Source: Marchantia polymorpha subsp. ruderalis
Lineage: Eukaryota > Streptophyta > Marchantiopsida > Marchantiales > Marchantiaceae
DNA: 64,000 bases
Direction of reading: 5' to 3'
Assembly: GCA_037833965.1 (NCBI GenBank)
Contig: AP031357.1
Location: 330,001 to 394,000, forward strand
Part shown: piece by piece, positions 24,372 to 35,379 of the stretch
How positions within the stretch are numbered: the first letter of the stretch is position 1
Layout: each line of letters opens with the position of its first letter
Made by a program: the position numbers and the translations under genes
Notes under the pieces: model-generated
Seen by the model: only the letters and a program-made list of their open reading frames with translations
The model's database searches: none
Told to the model about the DNA's origin: nothing

Positions 24372-25101
24372 GGATCTTTCCCAACATCAGAAGTGCAGAT
24401 CAGGAACTCATTTTCTCTGCGTGTTTGTGTCCTTAGTTCTGTCACCACGCACGAGGAGCTACAACTTGGCGTTCCGCATTTTGTAGCTGAAGGCCTTCGG
24501 CCGAATGTTCAGAGCTAGTACATTGGTTAGAGACTTGAGTAGTTCGGATCTACACCTGCGGGTGATTGCCGATGCTTAGAGCCAGTGACAAGTTAGATAC
24601 TTGAATAGTTTCGCCCCTACACCTTCGAGTGTTTGTTCCTGATTGTACTCCTTCGGGATTTTTCCCCTGAATGCCAAAGTGAAGTTTTGCTACTTCGTGT
24701 AAGCCTTGGTTGTAAATTCAGGTTACGCTGCAGCAGGTGCCTTTGGGATAACCCCTGTAGTATTTCTGGGAATGACAAGTGCCTAAGAATTCAAACTCTT
24801 CAATAGACTGTTATGGTATGTTACTGGAATGTTTCTCAGTGAGTCCTTCAGTGCGGACCTGTGTTCTCTGCGCGTTTTGTGAGTTGAGAGTGTTGTTCAC
24901 CGCGTATGAGTGACTTCGATTCGAAGTAGGCAGTCCAAACCGGGTTTCCTACGCTAGCAGCAAGCTAGTGGAAGTGTTGTAAAAGCCGGAGTTGGGAGTC
25001 ACTACCCGCAGCTTTGCTGAGCGTACTCTTGAGAGACCTTCCCCCTGAAATCTTGAGTAGAGGTCCTAACGGATCTCTGGGTTGTGTTTCTGTAGTTTCA
25101 G

Positions 25102-25123
25102 GTGTGTGTGTGTGTGTGTGTGT
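25102..25123 (+). repeat. (GT)n microsatellite in D1 3' region
   Basis: Eleven GT units. The D4 copy carries a (CA)n tract of the same length at the equivalent place (57091-57113 on the plus strand), so the tract was inherited with the element and is not a later local expansion. Confidence 0.85.
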
Positions 25124-25322
25124 TTTACGCTGCACTATGCGACCTCCGAGTGCGCTCCGAGTGGACACTTGCAGTATTTCTGGGAGTGACAGTCGCCTGA
25201 GAATTCAAACTCCTCAATAGTCTGTTAAACGTGACACTTTGTACCCTGTGTGTTCCTCTGTCCCTGTGGGTTCGACCTTTCTACCACTATATTGCAGTTT
25301 TAGCCTTTAGTGGGTTATTACA

Positions 25323-25923
25323 GTGAGGACGGAGAAGTTGAGGAGTGTCCAGGAGTTTGAGCGGAAGACTGGTGAGAGTCTTCGGGAGGCATACACTCGT
25401 ATGCGGCGATTGATCTCAGTCACTCACAATGTAACTGAGGCACAGGCGATCCAGTACTGATACGGTCCAGTCACCGACATTGGCATATGTGTTTGCTCTT
25501 TCTAAGAAGATTGAGCTTAACATAGTGAAGAAGAGAGTGATGACATCTTTATTTGCTAGAGACACGACCACTACCCCTCATGTCCCGCAGAGCACGGCAC
25601 AATCTCGACCCTTTAGTGGTGGTAGTGATGGGGGTCGCGGAGCGCAGACACGACATCAGACGGCCGCTAGTGATACAGGAGCACATGCACCAATGCCGTC
25701 ATTTGCTAGTCAGCAGTAGGGACCGGCATGTTGAACATGTGGAGGCGATCATCCGCGCAGAGATTGTCCCAGATGGCCGGATGTCGGAGTTCACATGCCA
25801 AATCCCAGTCATAACAGGTGGTGTGTGACCACTGTGGTCGAGCAGGTCATACTCAAGATCAGTGTTTTGAACTTCACATAGAGTTGACATCTAGTGGTAG
25901 AGGTTGTGATGGTGATGCTCCCC
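25323..25923 (+). pseudogene. A1 gag, C-terminal part with zinc knuckles
   Basis: After the D1 target duplication the gag frame resumes as RTEKLRSVQEFERKTGES, LREAYTRMRRLISVTH, then AYVFALSKKIELNIV. Two zinc knuckles follow: one with a stop inside it (C-x2-C-x3-H-x4-C near 25730-25770) and one standard CDHCGRAGHTQDQC near 25816-25857. The knuckles would bind element RNA. Stops and a frame change break the protein. B1 inserted just downstream with TCCCC duplicated, and A1 continues at 31960. Confidence 0.78.
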
Positions 25924-26343
25924 TGTAACCATCTTTAGTTAGTTAGAACTAAAGTAGAGGTTACTCTAAATATGGATGTAGATACTTTAGTGTGCACTAG
26001 TCATAGCTGCCACATCAGCGATCCGCGCACTTGGTAGCTACAGAGTGGATGTGTTAGTTGACAGTGCCACGTCAGCAATCCGTGTGCTTGTAGGTAAGGA
26101 TTGAGTGTGTTAGTTAGTGTGTTAGTTGGGTGCGCCACGTCAGCGATCCGTGTGCTTGTTAGGGTTATCCGCCATGTCATCCATCCACTAGGAGTGGGAT
26201 GGATGGTGGGGATTAGATCTTATCACCTTGTACTTGTTGGTGAGAGCTATATAAGGGAGAGGAGAACCATTGTTGGTATTTCTCATCTTCAGAGTTTACG
26301 TTTCTATCTTCGAGTGAACTTCTCTCTAAACCCTAGTGTTACA
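25924..26343 (+). repeat. B1 5' LTR
   Basis: 420 bp, TG...CA, with TATATAAG at 26248-26255 as core promoter. It differs from the 3' LTR mainly by a 12-bp tandem unit (GTTAGTTAGTGT region) and a few substitutions, so insertion is fairly recent compared with the decay of the coding region, or the element was copied while already defective. Confidence 0.93.
26010..26180 (+). promoter_or_regulatory. Array of CCACRTCAGC motifs in the LTR
   Basis: CCACATCAGC (26010), CCACGTCAGC (26067 and 26135) and a weaker GCCATGTCAT (26171) are spaced roughly 60 bp apart, each followed by GATCCG or AATCCG. CCACGTCA is a hybrid ACGT element of the kind bound by plant bZIP factors. The array lies 70-240 bp upstream of the TATA box in every B LTR here, so it is a likely enhancer. 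Confidence 0.5.
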
Positions 26344-26344
26344 A

Positions 26345-26356
26345 TGGTATCAGAGC
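26345..26356 (+). other. Primer-binding site of B1 (initiator Met-tRNA)
   Basis: TGGTATCAGAGC begins two bases after the 5' LTR and is the standard plant complement of the initiator methionine tRNA 3' end. B2 has the same site (45226-45237 on the minus strand). Confidence 0.93.
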
Positions 26357-26956
26357 GACCTTGCTCTTTCCTTGAGTGTGGATTACCCTCATGGAATAGC
26401 AAGTGAGTGATGATGGAGTGTAGTCTTGAGAGTGTATAGAGGCTGGCAGAGGTCATTCATCTGCATGTAGAGAGAGGTGGAAGGGGGAAATTGTGTTTTT
26501 GCAGATATAGACGGGATTGACAGGAATCCAGTACCGCACTGGCCAATTCTTAACCTATTCGATATTCACCTTCGTTGCATGGAGAAACATCATTTTCGGA
26601 TGTACCTTGTGGCTTGTTGGGGTGCAGATTTTATGACTAGAGTGATGGAGTCAAGAGTGCCACTGATTCTTCCAATAGTTACTTATGGAGAGACTTGGGA
26701 TTCTACTATATACATTCTATACTGATTGTTTCATGGATTTGAATCGCGAACCACCTAACCCGGTTCGATTCAGCACTTATGTAGAGATTAGAACAGTATA
26801 TAGACAAAAGAGGATATGGAGAGATTTTCTTGTGAGGAATTATGGAGAGTAGTACTAAAGAGCTTTGATAGAATCACCTGCACCTTTTGTGACTTCTTTG
26901 TTGAGAGGTTACATAGTGATTATACTCACTTTGTATTAGAGGGATTGTGAGAAATC

Positions 26957-28120
26957 ATGGGAACATCAATTGATATGGGTGAGGTTCTCAATGCAATCAT
27001 GGTGGAGATGAAGGAGTTGAGAAAAGCAATAGTAGATGGGCATACCAAGCAGCAAGCCATGGAAGATAAAATCTTCGCATTAGAGAGTGAGAAAGTAGAG
27101 AGAGAGAGAGTTGGAGAGATGGAAGTTGAACCTCAAGTTCAAGCTTTCCAAGTTCAGCCAGAACCAACTCCTATTGATGCAGCAGAGGAAAATAGGAGAC
27201 GTCTTCAAGAGATTGAAGATCAAGCAAATCTTTTGCTTCGAATGGGAAAATCCTGTAAGGTGGAAGCTTACAAAGAGAGTAGAGCAATGAGAGTGTTAGA
27301 GGGATGGATTATGAGGATGAATATTCATTTATCCCATTTTCATGTTTCTGATTATATTGCAAGAATGTTCATGAGATCTTATCTTACGGATAAGGCTCTC
27401 ACATGGTACACAACATGGGAGAGAATGCTTTCATAACGAAGTGCTACCATTTCGTGGAGTGGAATGCAGGAAGGACTTTTGCAAAATTTTCAAGCGGTGG
27501 ATTCTCTTCAAACTGCAAGAATGAAGTTGTGGGATCTGAAGCAGAAAGGAGGTATTCATGAGTACATTGAAGAATTTCGTGATCTTCAAGTATCTATCAT
27601 AGATATGAGTGGAGCTGAAGCCTTGGACGTGTTCAAACGAGGCTTGAAAAATCGAATTCGAAAGGAGGTGATGGTAAGCAATCCATCTACTGTGAATGAA
27701 GCAATCGCAATTGCTCAACGAATTTCAGGTGCTTTTGGTGTCACACACGGTGAACCAGTGAGCAATTTTAGAGATCCATCTGGTCCAACACCGATGGAGT
27801 TGGGAAACCTTCGACGTAGAGAAGGTTTTGCACCAACAAGAGTACCACCACCAAGATTTGGAGGTGAGATTAGGCGACCAGGAGTTCCAAATTTGCAAGA
27901 AGGTTATGCAAATAATGGAATGGTTCGAGGAGGAGCTGGAGTTCGTGGCAATCGCCAATGCTATGCATGTGGACGAATGGGCCACATAGCCAAGTTTTGT
28001 CGAGTTCGGCCGACACAACAAGGAGGACGGCCAATGCAGCGACGACCGTTCAACAATATGGAGGGGATAGAGTATGAAGAGGTGGAGAAAGCAGTTTCGG
28101 GAAACGAAGATCACCAGTAA
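26957..28120 (+). pseudogene. B1 gag
   Basis: The frame starts MGTSIDMGEVLNAIM and has a coiled-coil N-terminus, the Ty3-type capsid core (EGWIMRMNIHLSHFHV, MRSYLTDKALTWY, IHEYIEEFRDLQ) and one zinc knuckle CYACGRMGHIAKFC near 27958-27999. It ends NEDHQ. A stop at 27434-27436 interrupts it. The product would form particles and bind RNA. The protease frame overlaps its end in another frame. Confidence 0.88.
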
Positions 28121-31100
28121 TCTTGCCTCGCGGCCTTACTGGTTCACAAAGCGAAGAAAAGGCGAGGTTGGAAGAAGGCAATGGTTGGGAGCTCATGGAA
28201 GGAGTAAGAAGCATGCTCAACTCATTGTCACTGATGGTTTCATGGAAGGACACAAGGTGAGAGTTTTAATTGATCCTGGAGCAACGGAGAATTTTGTATC
28301 AAGGAGTGTTGCTATGAAGTTAGGTTTGATGTTGATGAAGGACGTGAGTGAAGAAGTTGAATTGCCAAACGGGCAAACTTAAGTGATAGAAACACTACCA
28401 CGGAGTGTAGAATTATCCATAGGTAGATACAAGGAGAGCATTGAATGGAGAGTAATTCGTTTAGCTCGATATGATGTCATCCTTGGAATGCCATGGATGG
28501 AACAATATAATCCGAAGGTAGATTATAGAAGAAAAGTGATTACAAGTAGTGGATGGAAGATCTATGGAGAGAGAATTAGATCTCAGAATAGGAATTTATC
28601 CCTCTTTGTGATGGGTACAACATCCAATTCTAGAGATGATGTATGTTTCCTTGGACTTATAAGAAATATTGGGTCCACGGACAAACCTTACATCCCGGAG
28701 TCCTTGAACAACATTTTTATGGAGTATAAAGATGTTTTACCAAATGATCTACCTGCAAGATTACCACCAAAGAGGCGAGTAGATCACAAGATTGAGGTGA
28801 TACTTGGAAGTACACCAACTTGCAAAGCTCCATATCGTTTGGCTCCAAACGAATTGGAAGAATGCAAAGCTCAAGTGGAGGAGATGTTGAGCAAGGGATT
28901 CATTTAACCAAGTGTTTCACCTTATGGAGCTCCAGTACTCTTTGTGAAGAAGAAGGATGGATCCATGAGACTATGTATCGATTATCGTGGGTTGAATCAG
29001 CAAACGGTGAAAAACAAATATCCATTACCTCGTATGGATGATTTGTTTGATCAACTTCAAGGAGCGAAGTACTTCACCAAGCTAGATTTGAGAAGCGGCT
29101 ACAATCAAATTCGAATTGCAGATGAAGATGTTCACAAGACAGCTTTTCGTACTAGGTATGGACACTTTGAGTATCTGGTGATGCCTTTTGGTCTCACTAA
29201 TGCACCAGTTACATTCATGGGATTGATGAACGATATCTTTTGCCCTTATTTAGATAAATCTGTCATTGTTTTTCTAGATGATATATTGGTGTATAGCAAA
29301 ACTTTGAGTGATCATAGAAGTCATTTACGAGAGGTACTTCAAGTTTTAAGAGACAATCAATTGTATGCCAAAGCTTCTAATTGTGAATTTGGCAAGTCAG
29401 AGGTAGATTACTTGGGTCATAGAGTTACAGCTACAGGAATCCAAGTGATGAGTGAGAAGATAGATGCCATTCAGAAATGGATAGCACCTGAGGATCAAAC
29501 TCAATTGAAAAGTTTTCTAGGGCTCACTGGATTCTATCGTAGATTTGTGAAAGGTTTTGCTCGACTAGCTCAGGCCTTGACTTCCATGTTAGGGAAAGGT
29601 CAAAAGTGGAGATGGGGAACAACTCAAGAGTTAGCTTTTCAAGCATTGAAAGATGCTTTGTTACACGCACCTATTCTCAAGTGGTATGATTCTAACCGTT
29701 CTATCAAGTTGGCCACTGACGCATCAGGTACAACAGTAGGTGGCATACTTCAACAAGAATGGGAGGATGGATGGCATCCAATTGTTTTCTATTCTCAAAA
29801 GTTGATGGCGCCAGAACAAAATTATCACACGACAGAACGAGAGGAGTTAGCTATCGTGTTGGCAACCAAACATTGGAAGCATTATTTGGGTGATAAGGAG
29901 TTTGTGGTGTAGACTGATCATAAACCCTTGGTTTATTTAGAAACTAAGAAGGATCTGTCCAAACGACAAATTCGATGGGCAGAGTGGCGTCAACGCTTCA
30001 ACATGAAGATTGTGTACGTGGAGGGAAAGAAGCAACTTGCAGATGCTCTCACACACATGCCTTGTTTGAATCATGTTGCAGAATTGAAAATTCAGGCGGA
30101 TTGGTGGAGCAAGATGTCACAAGCCACAAAGGAGGATGAAGAGATCACTCGGGCACTACAAACTAGAAAGGCAGAGAAATCTCGAGGTTTGGCGTTTTAC
30201 AATCAGCGTATATGGATTCCACAAGATCACGATTTGCGCATAATGATTTTGGCAGAAAGTCATGATACAGCCATTGCAGGTCATGTGGGAGTGGAGAAAA
30301 CCGTGGAGAGTATACAACGAGTGTACTATTGGCCCAAAATACGTGAGGATGTGAAGTCTTATGTTTGAAGTTGTGTTGCTTGTCATCAAAACAAGGCAAG
30401 TAATCAAAAACCAGCGGGTTTATTACAGCCTCTTCCTATTCCCGAACAGCGGTGGGAACATGTCACCATGGATCTTGTATGTGAGTTACCAAGGACTTCG
30501 TTAGGACATGATTCAGTGGTGGTTTTTGTGGACAAATTGAGCAAGATGATTCACATCAGACCAACCACAAAAACAGTAACAGCTCCACAACTAGCTCAAT
30601 TGTATCTAGATGCAGTTTTTGAGAATCATGGCTTAAGCAAAGTGTTAATCACGGATAGAGGTACTCACTTCACTAGTTTATTTTGGAAAACTTTGTTTAG
30701 TTTTTTCAAAACAAAACTAGCAATGTCAACGGCCTATCACCCTCAAACGTAGGACAAACCTGAGAGGGCAAATAGAACCATAGAGGATATGCTACGAGCA
30801 TTCACATTAGAAGAGCAAGAAGAGTGGGACAACCTTTTGCCACTTGTGGAATTTGCATATAACAATTCTGTTAATGCATCCACAAAAGTGTCTCCATTTT
30901 TTCTTATGTATGGAGCTCCTACGATAACTTCTTCAAGTTTGATGAGAGAGGAGTTTTCGACCAAAGTTGCAGCAGTCAACGAATTCGTGGAGCATATTCA
31001 CCGAGGACTACATTAGGCCAAGGAGAAGTTGGTGATAGCTCAAAATTGGCAAAAGCAGCATGGCGATGCTCATCGTAGAGAAGTGATTTTTGAGGTTGGA

Positions 31101-31538
31101 GATCATGTTTGGTTATCTACAACGAATTTGTCTCTTGTTGGAACACCAAAGTTAAACCCTAGGTTCATTGGTCCATTTTTGGTTTTGAAGCGTGTTGGTG
31201 AAGTGTCATACAAGTTGGAACTTCCGTCACATATGAAAATACATCCAGTATTTCATGTGTCACGATTGCGAAAACATGTACCATGACCAAAACAATTCAC
31301 CAACCAACCAGCACCACCTCCTCTTTCAACCTTGATAGCAGATCATGAGGAGTTTGAGGTAGAAAAGATACTCAAGAAACGAATTCGAGGTCATAAATAT
31401 CCCAAAGTAGAGTATCTGATTCAATGGAAAGGCTATCCATCGTATGAATCAACTTGGAAACCAGCTAAAAATTTAGCAAATGCACCTTTGATAGTTCAGG
31501 AGTTTGAACGTATGTGCAACGAGGACGTTGCATCTTAA
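28074..31538 (+). pseudogene. B1 pol: protease, RT, RNase H, integrase, chromodomain
   Basis: One continuous frame apart from seven stops (28380, 28905, 29910, 30366, 30750, 31014, 31284). In order: protease (VLIDPGATENFVS, near 28262), reverse transcriptase with [17 protein letters not shown] (28944) and the catalytic FLDDIL (about 29272), RNase H ([12 protein letters not shown], about 29712), integrase zinc region (HDTAIAGHVG...SCVACHQ), catalytic core (MDLVCELP, LITDRGTHF, KPERANR), and a chromodomain from 31332 (EEFEVEKILKKRI...YLIQWKGYPSYESTWKP). The chromodomain would steer integration to methylated histone marks. Nearly all stops are explained by CAG, CAA or CGA becoming TAG, TAA or TGA. 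Two of them, 28380 and 28905, are shared with B2. Confidence 0.92.
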
Positions 31539-31551
31539 AAGGAGGGAGGTT

Positions 31552-31959
31552 TGTAACCATCTTTAGTTAGTTAGAACTAAAGTAGAGGTTACTCTGAATA
31601 TGGATGTAGATACTTTAGTGTGCACTAGTCATAGCTGCCACATCAGCGATCCGCGCACTTGGTAGGTACAGAGTGGATGTGTTAGTTGACGTTGCCACGT
31701 CAGCAATCCGTGTGCTTGTAGGTAAGGATTGAGTGTGTTAGTTGGGTGCGCCACGTCAGCGATCCGTGTGTTTGTTAGGGTTATCCGCCACGTCATCCAT
31801 CCACTAGGAGTGGGATGGATGGTGGGGATTAGATCTTATCACCTTGTACTTGTTGGTGAGAGCTATATAAGGGAGAGGAGAACCATTGTTGGTATCTCTC
31901 ATCTTCAGAGTTTACGTTTCTATCTTCGAGTGAACTTCTCTCTAAACCCTAGTGTTACA
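31552..31959 (+). repeat. B1 3' LTR
   Basis: 408 bp, same as the 5' LTR apart from the 12-bp indel and scattered changes. TATATAA lies at 31864-31870. It ends AGTGTTACA, and is followed by the TCCCC duplication and the resumption of A1. Confidence 0.93.
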
Positions 31960-32026
31960 TCCCCGATGCCGACGTGGCTGAGGTGGTAGAGGTGCCGGTG
32001 CAGTTGGACGCCCTGTAGCGAGTGCT

Positions 32027-32401
32027 ATGTCATCCAAAGAGAGCGCTATGGCGGCCCGAATTGAGCACTTGGAGAAGATGCTTGCTGCTATGGCGGATAC
32101 TGGAGCGAGCACGTCCACATTTCACGAGGGAGAGTATTTCTCCTATTTGGCGATTGCCGCGCAGGTGGAGAGACTGGTATTGCGCGCGCTTCAGAGCCAC
32201 GCGGGGCGACCGTGGAGTTGGATCCTTAGAGAGGTGAGGGTGGACGACAAGCCAAACTTCCTCAGTTATTTTTGTTGTTGGAGGTGGGCAAGACTTCATC
32301 CATGAGACTTGCACCACCTAGTGATTTCTATTGGGAGGACTGAGACATCTACGTCACGTGTTGTGGACATTGACACACCATCTAATGCAGTGATGCGTAT
32401 T
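32027..32401 (+). pseudogene. A1 ORF2 N-terminus, truncated
   Basis: The frame begins MSSKESAMAARIEHLEKMLA, matching MAARIEQLEQRLAAMAGM at the start of A2 ORF2, with a short coiled coil followed by a Ser/Thr-rich region. In A2 about 1.15 kb including the protease follows. In A1 that stretch is deleted, and the text jumps from PSNAVMR straight to the end of methyltransferase motif I. No protease remains in A1. Confidence 0.7.
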
Positions 32402-33540
32402 CTTGTACGTAGATACTTGTACGTGGAGAAGGACAAGAATGCACGTCGAGTTTCTTCACGACATGTCACACATTTGATGTAGCGTTTTCCTTTGTTGTTG
32501 CTGCGATCAGCTGTTCGAGGATACTAGAAGGCGTTTTCTTCAGACATTTCATTGTTGGGGGCGCCAGACCTTGATCGAGTTGAACATATCGATTTGGTGA
32601 GTGCGGGATGGTCATGTGAGGGGCACACACGCGCTGGGCATGGAGCAGGGTTGCATGATCATAGATCTAGGATGTTTTGGGAGACGCTACGAGTGTTACG
32701 TCATCTCTAGGAGCAGCAGACACGTTCTCCAGCATACATTCTAGAGAACGTACAATTGTTGGGTGACACTCGGGCTCAGTTGATGGCGAGTGTCTATGAG
32801 ATAAGGGCATGGATTGGATCAGCAGTGTTGTTGGATGTTGCGAGGGTTGGTTCACGTGCTCATCGTGCACGTTTATGGTGGACCAACCTTGTGCCACGAG
32901 AGATATTGCATCATGCGTATAATGATGTGCATCGCATTCCTACACTCACCATTGACAGGATCTTGGATGTCTCTCGATACTCTTAAGTGGTTAGAGTTGC
33001 TGACAGGTCACCTATGGCGTTGGTGAACCGCGTAGGTTAACCTCGGATGACTTTACCTACGTTAGATAGTTATCCGGCATCACATGCATATTGTGATGGT
33101 GGACCGTGACTACTGTGGGACAGTACCCTACATCAGTTGGTGGAGCTCAATGCAGATGAGAGAGAGCGTGCGATGGAATTTATGACTGGTGTGACCGTGG
33201 CTTCTTCAGTTTCAGAGGCATCGCGTCGTTAGGTTTTGGGTCAGGCTATGGACTTGAACTGCTTGACATGGATTGTGAGCTTGAACTTGGCCGAGCAACG
33301 CCGTTTGCGCGTTGAATTGGTGGTTGTTGCATCATTTGTTAGCTCATTGCCTACCGGGATGGTAGTGGCAATGGATGGGGGCGACAGGCGAGAAATTTGT
33401 CATCCTCGGAGTTCATGGGACGTGACAAGAGCACTTGCTAGAGTGGCCGCCCATGCAGTTGGAGATGTTGGTCACGTCTAGGTTGCTACAAAGGAGGGTA
33501 CGGATAGCACTTCTTTGTTAGATGTGGCATAACAATCAGT
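32402..33540 (+). pseudogene. C5 cytosine-DNA methyltransferase domain within A1 pol (DNMT3/DRM-like)
   Basis: In one frame broken by about eight stops I read: end of motif I/II (RRYLYVEKDKNARRVS, 32405); motif IV with the catalytic Cys (LVSAGWSCEGHTRAGHG, Cys at 32615-32617, where the usual Pro before it is Ser); motif VI ENV (ILENVQLLGD, 32744-32752); motif VIII (SRAHRARLWWTN, 32852-32887); motifs IX-X (LNADERERAMEFMTGVT, about 33145, and VLGQAMDLNCLTWIV, 33233-33277). Order and spacing match a compact DNMT. The enzyme would methylate carbon 5 of cytosine. It sits between the protease position and reverse transcriptase, so it was part of the polyprotein. Motif I itself (the AdoMet-binding DLFGG) is deleted here but present in A2. 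Captured DNMTs are known from charophyte and dinoflagellate retrotransposons; assignment is firm, activity of this copy excluded. Confidence 0.87.
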
Positions 33541-33558
33541 GATAGTATCGCCTCCCTC

Positions 33559-35060
33559 TTGTGTGTCCATGGAGGAGGAGTGGGAGCCATCGGAGGAGAG
33601 AGGCGACGGTTGATACAATTCCTACGTGACTATAGGAGTTGTTTTGCCTTCAGTATGAAGAAGTTGGGTACTTTGATTGGACCCGACATACGGATAGAGT
33701 TGGCTAGTGATACACCAATCTTTCGTCGTCCCTATCGATATAGTGATATGGAAAGGGATTTGATTCGGAGTCGGACGTTGGAGTTATTGGAGGCTGGGTT
33801 AGTGGAGTTGTCGCATGGTGAGCATGCTTCAGCCACTGTTATGTCGGCGAAGAAGGATGTACAAGGATTGGCGCATGTGTGTAGACTACCGTTCTATCAA
33901 TTGGCAGACGAAGGCTGATAAGTATGCCATGCCTACACCTGAGGAAATCTTTGATGTGGTGGGACATGCGAGGATGTTTAGTACTTTGAATCTTTGAGCA
34001 AGATACCATCAGTTGCCGATTCGGGAGGAGGACAAGGCCAAGACAACGTTTTGGGGTGTCAACTCCCACGGCAAGGATTGTTTGTATAAGTGACGATTCT
34101 TACCCTTTGGGTTGAAGAATGCACTTGCTAAGTTTCAGAGAGTGATGTACAGGATTCTAGCGGGGTTGGATTTTGTCACATGTTACATTGATGATATCTT
34201 GGTGTTTAGCGACACGGTGGAGCAACACTAGACACATTTGCAGATTGTGCTTGAGCAGTTGAGGGCTCATGGTTTGTGGTTACATCTTGGGAAGTGTAGG
34301 TTCTTCCAGGAGAAGGTGGAGTACTTGGGTCATGTGATCTACCCAGGTGGTTTGGGAGTTCAGCAAGCAAAGGTGGATGCTATTGCGCGCATTCCTCGTC
34401 CAACGGATGTGAGTAGAGTTTGTGCATTCACGGGTTTGGCGAACTATTACCGGAGGTATGTGAAGGGATTCAGTGCTATAGCAAAGCCTTTGAACCATTT
34501 GCTAAAGTCGGATCTGGAGTAGCAATGGGGAGATGAGCATGATAGAGCGTTTGTTGAGCTCAAGGCCAGGTTGGTGGCCGCTCCCATCTTGAGGAGACCT
34601 ATCAGAGGTCGTCCATACCAGTTGCACACTGATTGAAGTATGTTGGGACTTGGAGCGGTGTTGACGTAGTGTGATGATGAGGGCAAGGAGTTTGTGATTG
34701 CGTATGCTAGTCGTTCGAACAATGCAGCAGAGTCGCTGTATAGTTCGTACGAGGGAGAGTGTTTGGCAGCGGTGTGGGTTGTGGCACACTTTAGGTTTTA
34801 CTTGTTTGGTACGTAGTTTACCCTTGTTACCGATCATCAGCCGCTCAAGTGGTTGATGGAGTTCGACAAGCTCACAGGGAAGCTTGCACGGTGGGCTCCC
34901 ATCTTGCAGGAGTACGACTTTCAGGTGGTGCATAGGCCTGGAGTTGCGAACCTGGATGCTGACGGTTTGAGGCGGAACACATGCACTAGCTAGGAGGATG
35001 ACACTAGAGCTAGATGGCATGGTGAGGTTGATGAGGAGATGGTGCCAGATTGGCATGCAT
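33559..35060 (+). pseudogene. A1 reverse transcriptase and RNase H
   Basis: Ty3-type RT: RRRLIQFLRDYRSCFAFS, then PYRYSDMERDLIRSRTLELL, a frame change near 33860, CVDYRSINWQTKADKYAMP, and the catalytic YIDD at 34184-34195 followed by ILVFSDT. The thumb and connection read LGHVIYPGGLGVQQAKV and LANYYRRYVKGFSAIAKPL. RNase H follows with YQLHTD (catalytic Asp near 34630), SYEGECLAAVWVVAHF and LVTDHQPLKWLM. At least six stops, mostly TAG in place of CAG, interrupt it. In A2 the same region is better preserved. Confidence 0.85.
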
Positions 35061-35379
35061 CTGCCTTCATGTATTGGTTAAGTGGAGCCTCTAGTAGGGA
35101 GTACCACTTGACATCTTACTCTAGTCAGAAAGTGGATTGTTAGTCTTCGGATCCTGAGGTTGAGGATGGTGGTGTGGACTAGCGTGATGTTCACGATGAT
35201 GCGTTGATGTTGGAGTTCCTACGAACATGTATGGTGCCAGACACAGTGGGTGACTAGCAGCGAGATCGTGTTCTCCAACGGGCGAAGAGATACCAATTGG
35301 AGGGATCACATGTTCTCCGACTGTGGGAGGACGGTAGGGTACGAGTAGTACCGCATCCAGCTTAGAGAACGCGTATTGT

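Larger units (their letters stand above)
19136..25322 (+). mobile_element. D1: family D TIR-like element inserted in A1 gag
   Basis: The element starts TGTGGTACCCCACTTTTGG and ends ACTTT-like sequence then GTGGGTTATTACA. Read inward, the two ends give an imperfect inverted repeat (TGTGGTACCCCAC against TGTAATAACCCAC). GTGAG is duplicated at 19131-19135 and 25323-25327, and removing the element restores the gag frame alignment with A2. No long direct repeat links the two ends, so it is not a normal LTR element. Content: a GC-rich 1.5-kb leader with palindromes, a broken coiled-coil ORF with an 872-bp insertion inside it, and a 1-kb 3' region conserved with D4. Confidence 0.85.
25924..31959 (+). 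mobile_element. B1: chromodomain Ty3/gypsy retrotransposon (chromovirus)
   Basis: The element runs from TGTAACCATC to AGTGTTACA with the target duplication TCCCC on both sides (25919-25923, 31960-31964). LTRs are 420 and 408 bp. Internally it has an initiator-Met primer site, a 600-nt leader, gag, protease, reverse transcriptase, RNase H, integrase, a chromodomain and a polypurine tract at 31537-31550. At least eight in-frame stops make it nonfunctional. It is inserted near the end of A1 gag. Confidence 0.95.

Noticed and set aside
19136..25322. D1 as an LTR retrotransposon, because it has TG...CA ends and a 5-bp duplication.
   Set aside because: No direct repeat of LTR size links its two ends, and the same is true for D4. 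No RT, RNase H or integrase motif is present.
26477..26725. An 82-codon frame in the B1 leader, intact in B2 as well (44856-45104), suggested a conserved small protein.
   Set aside because: Comparing the two copies I count about 12 amino-acid changes against only two or three silent ones, so there is no sign of purifying selection. It is probably leader sequence that happens to stay open.
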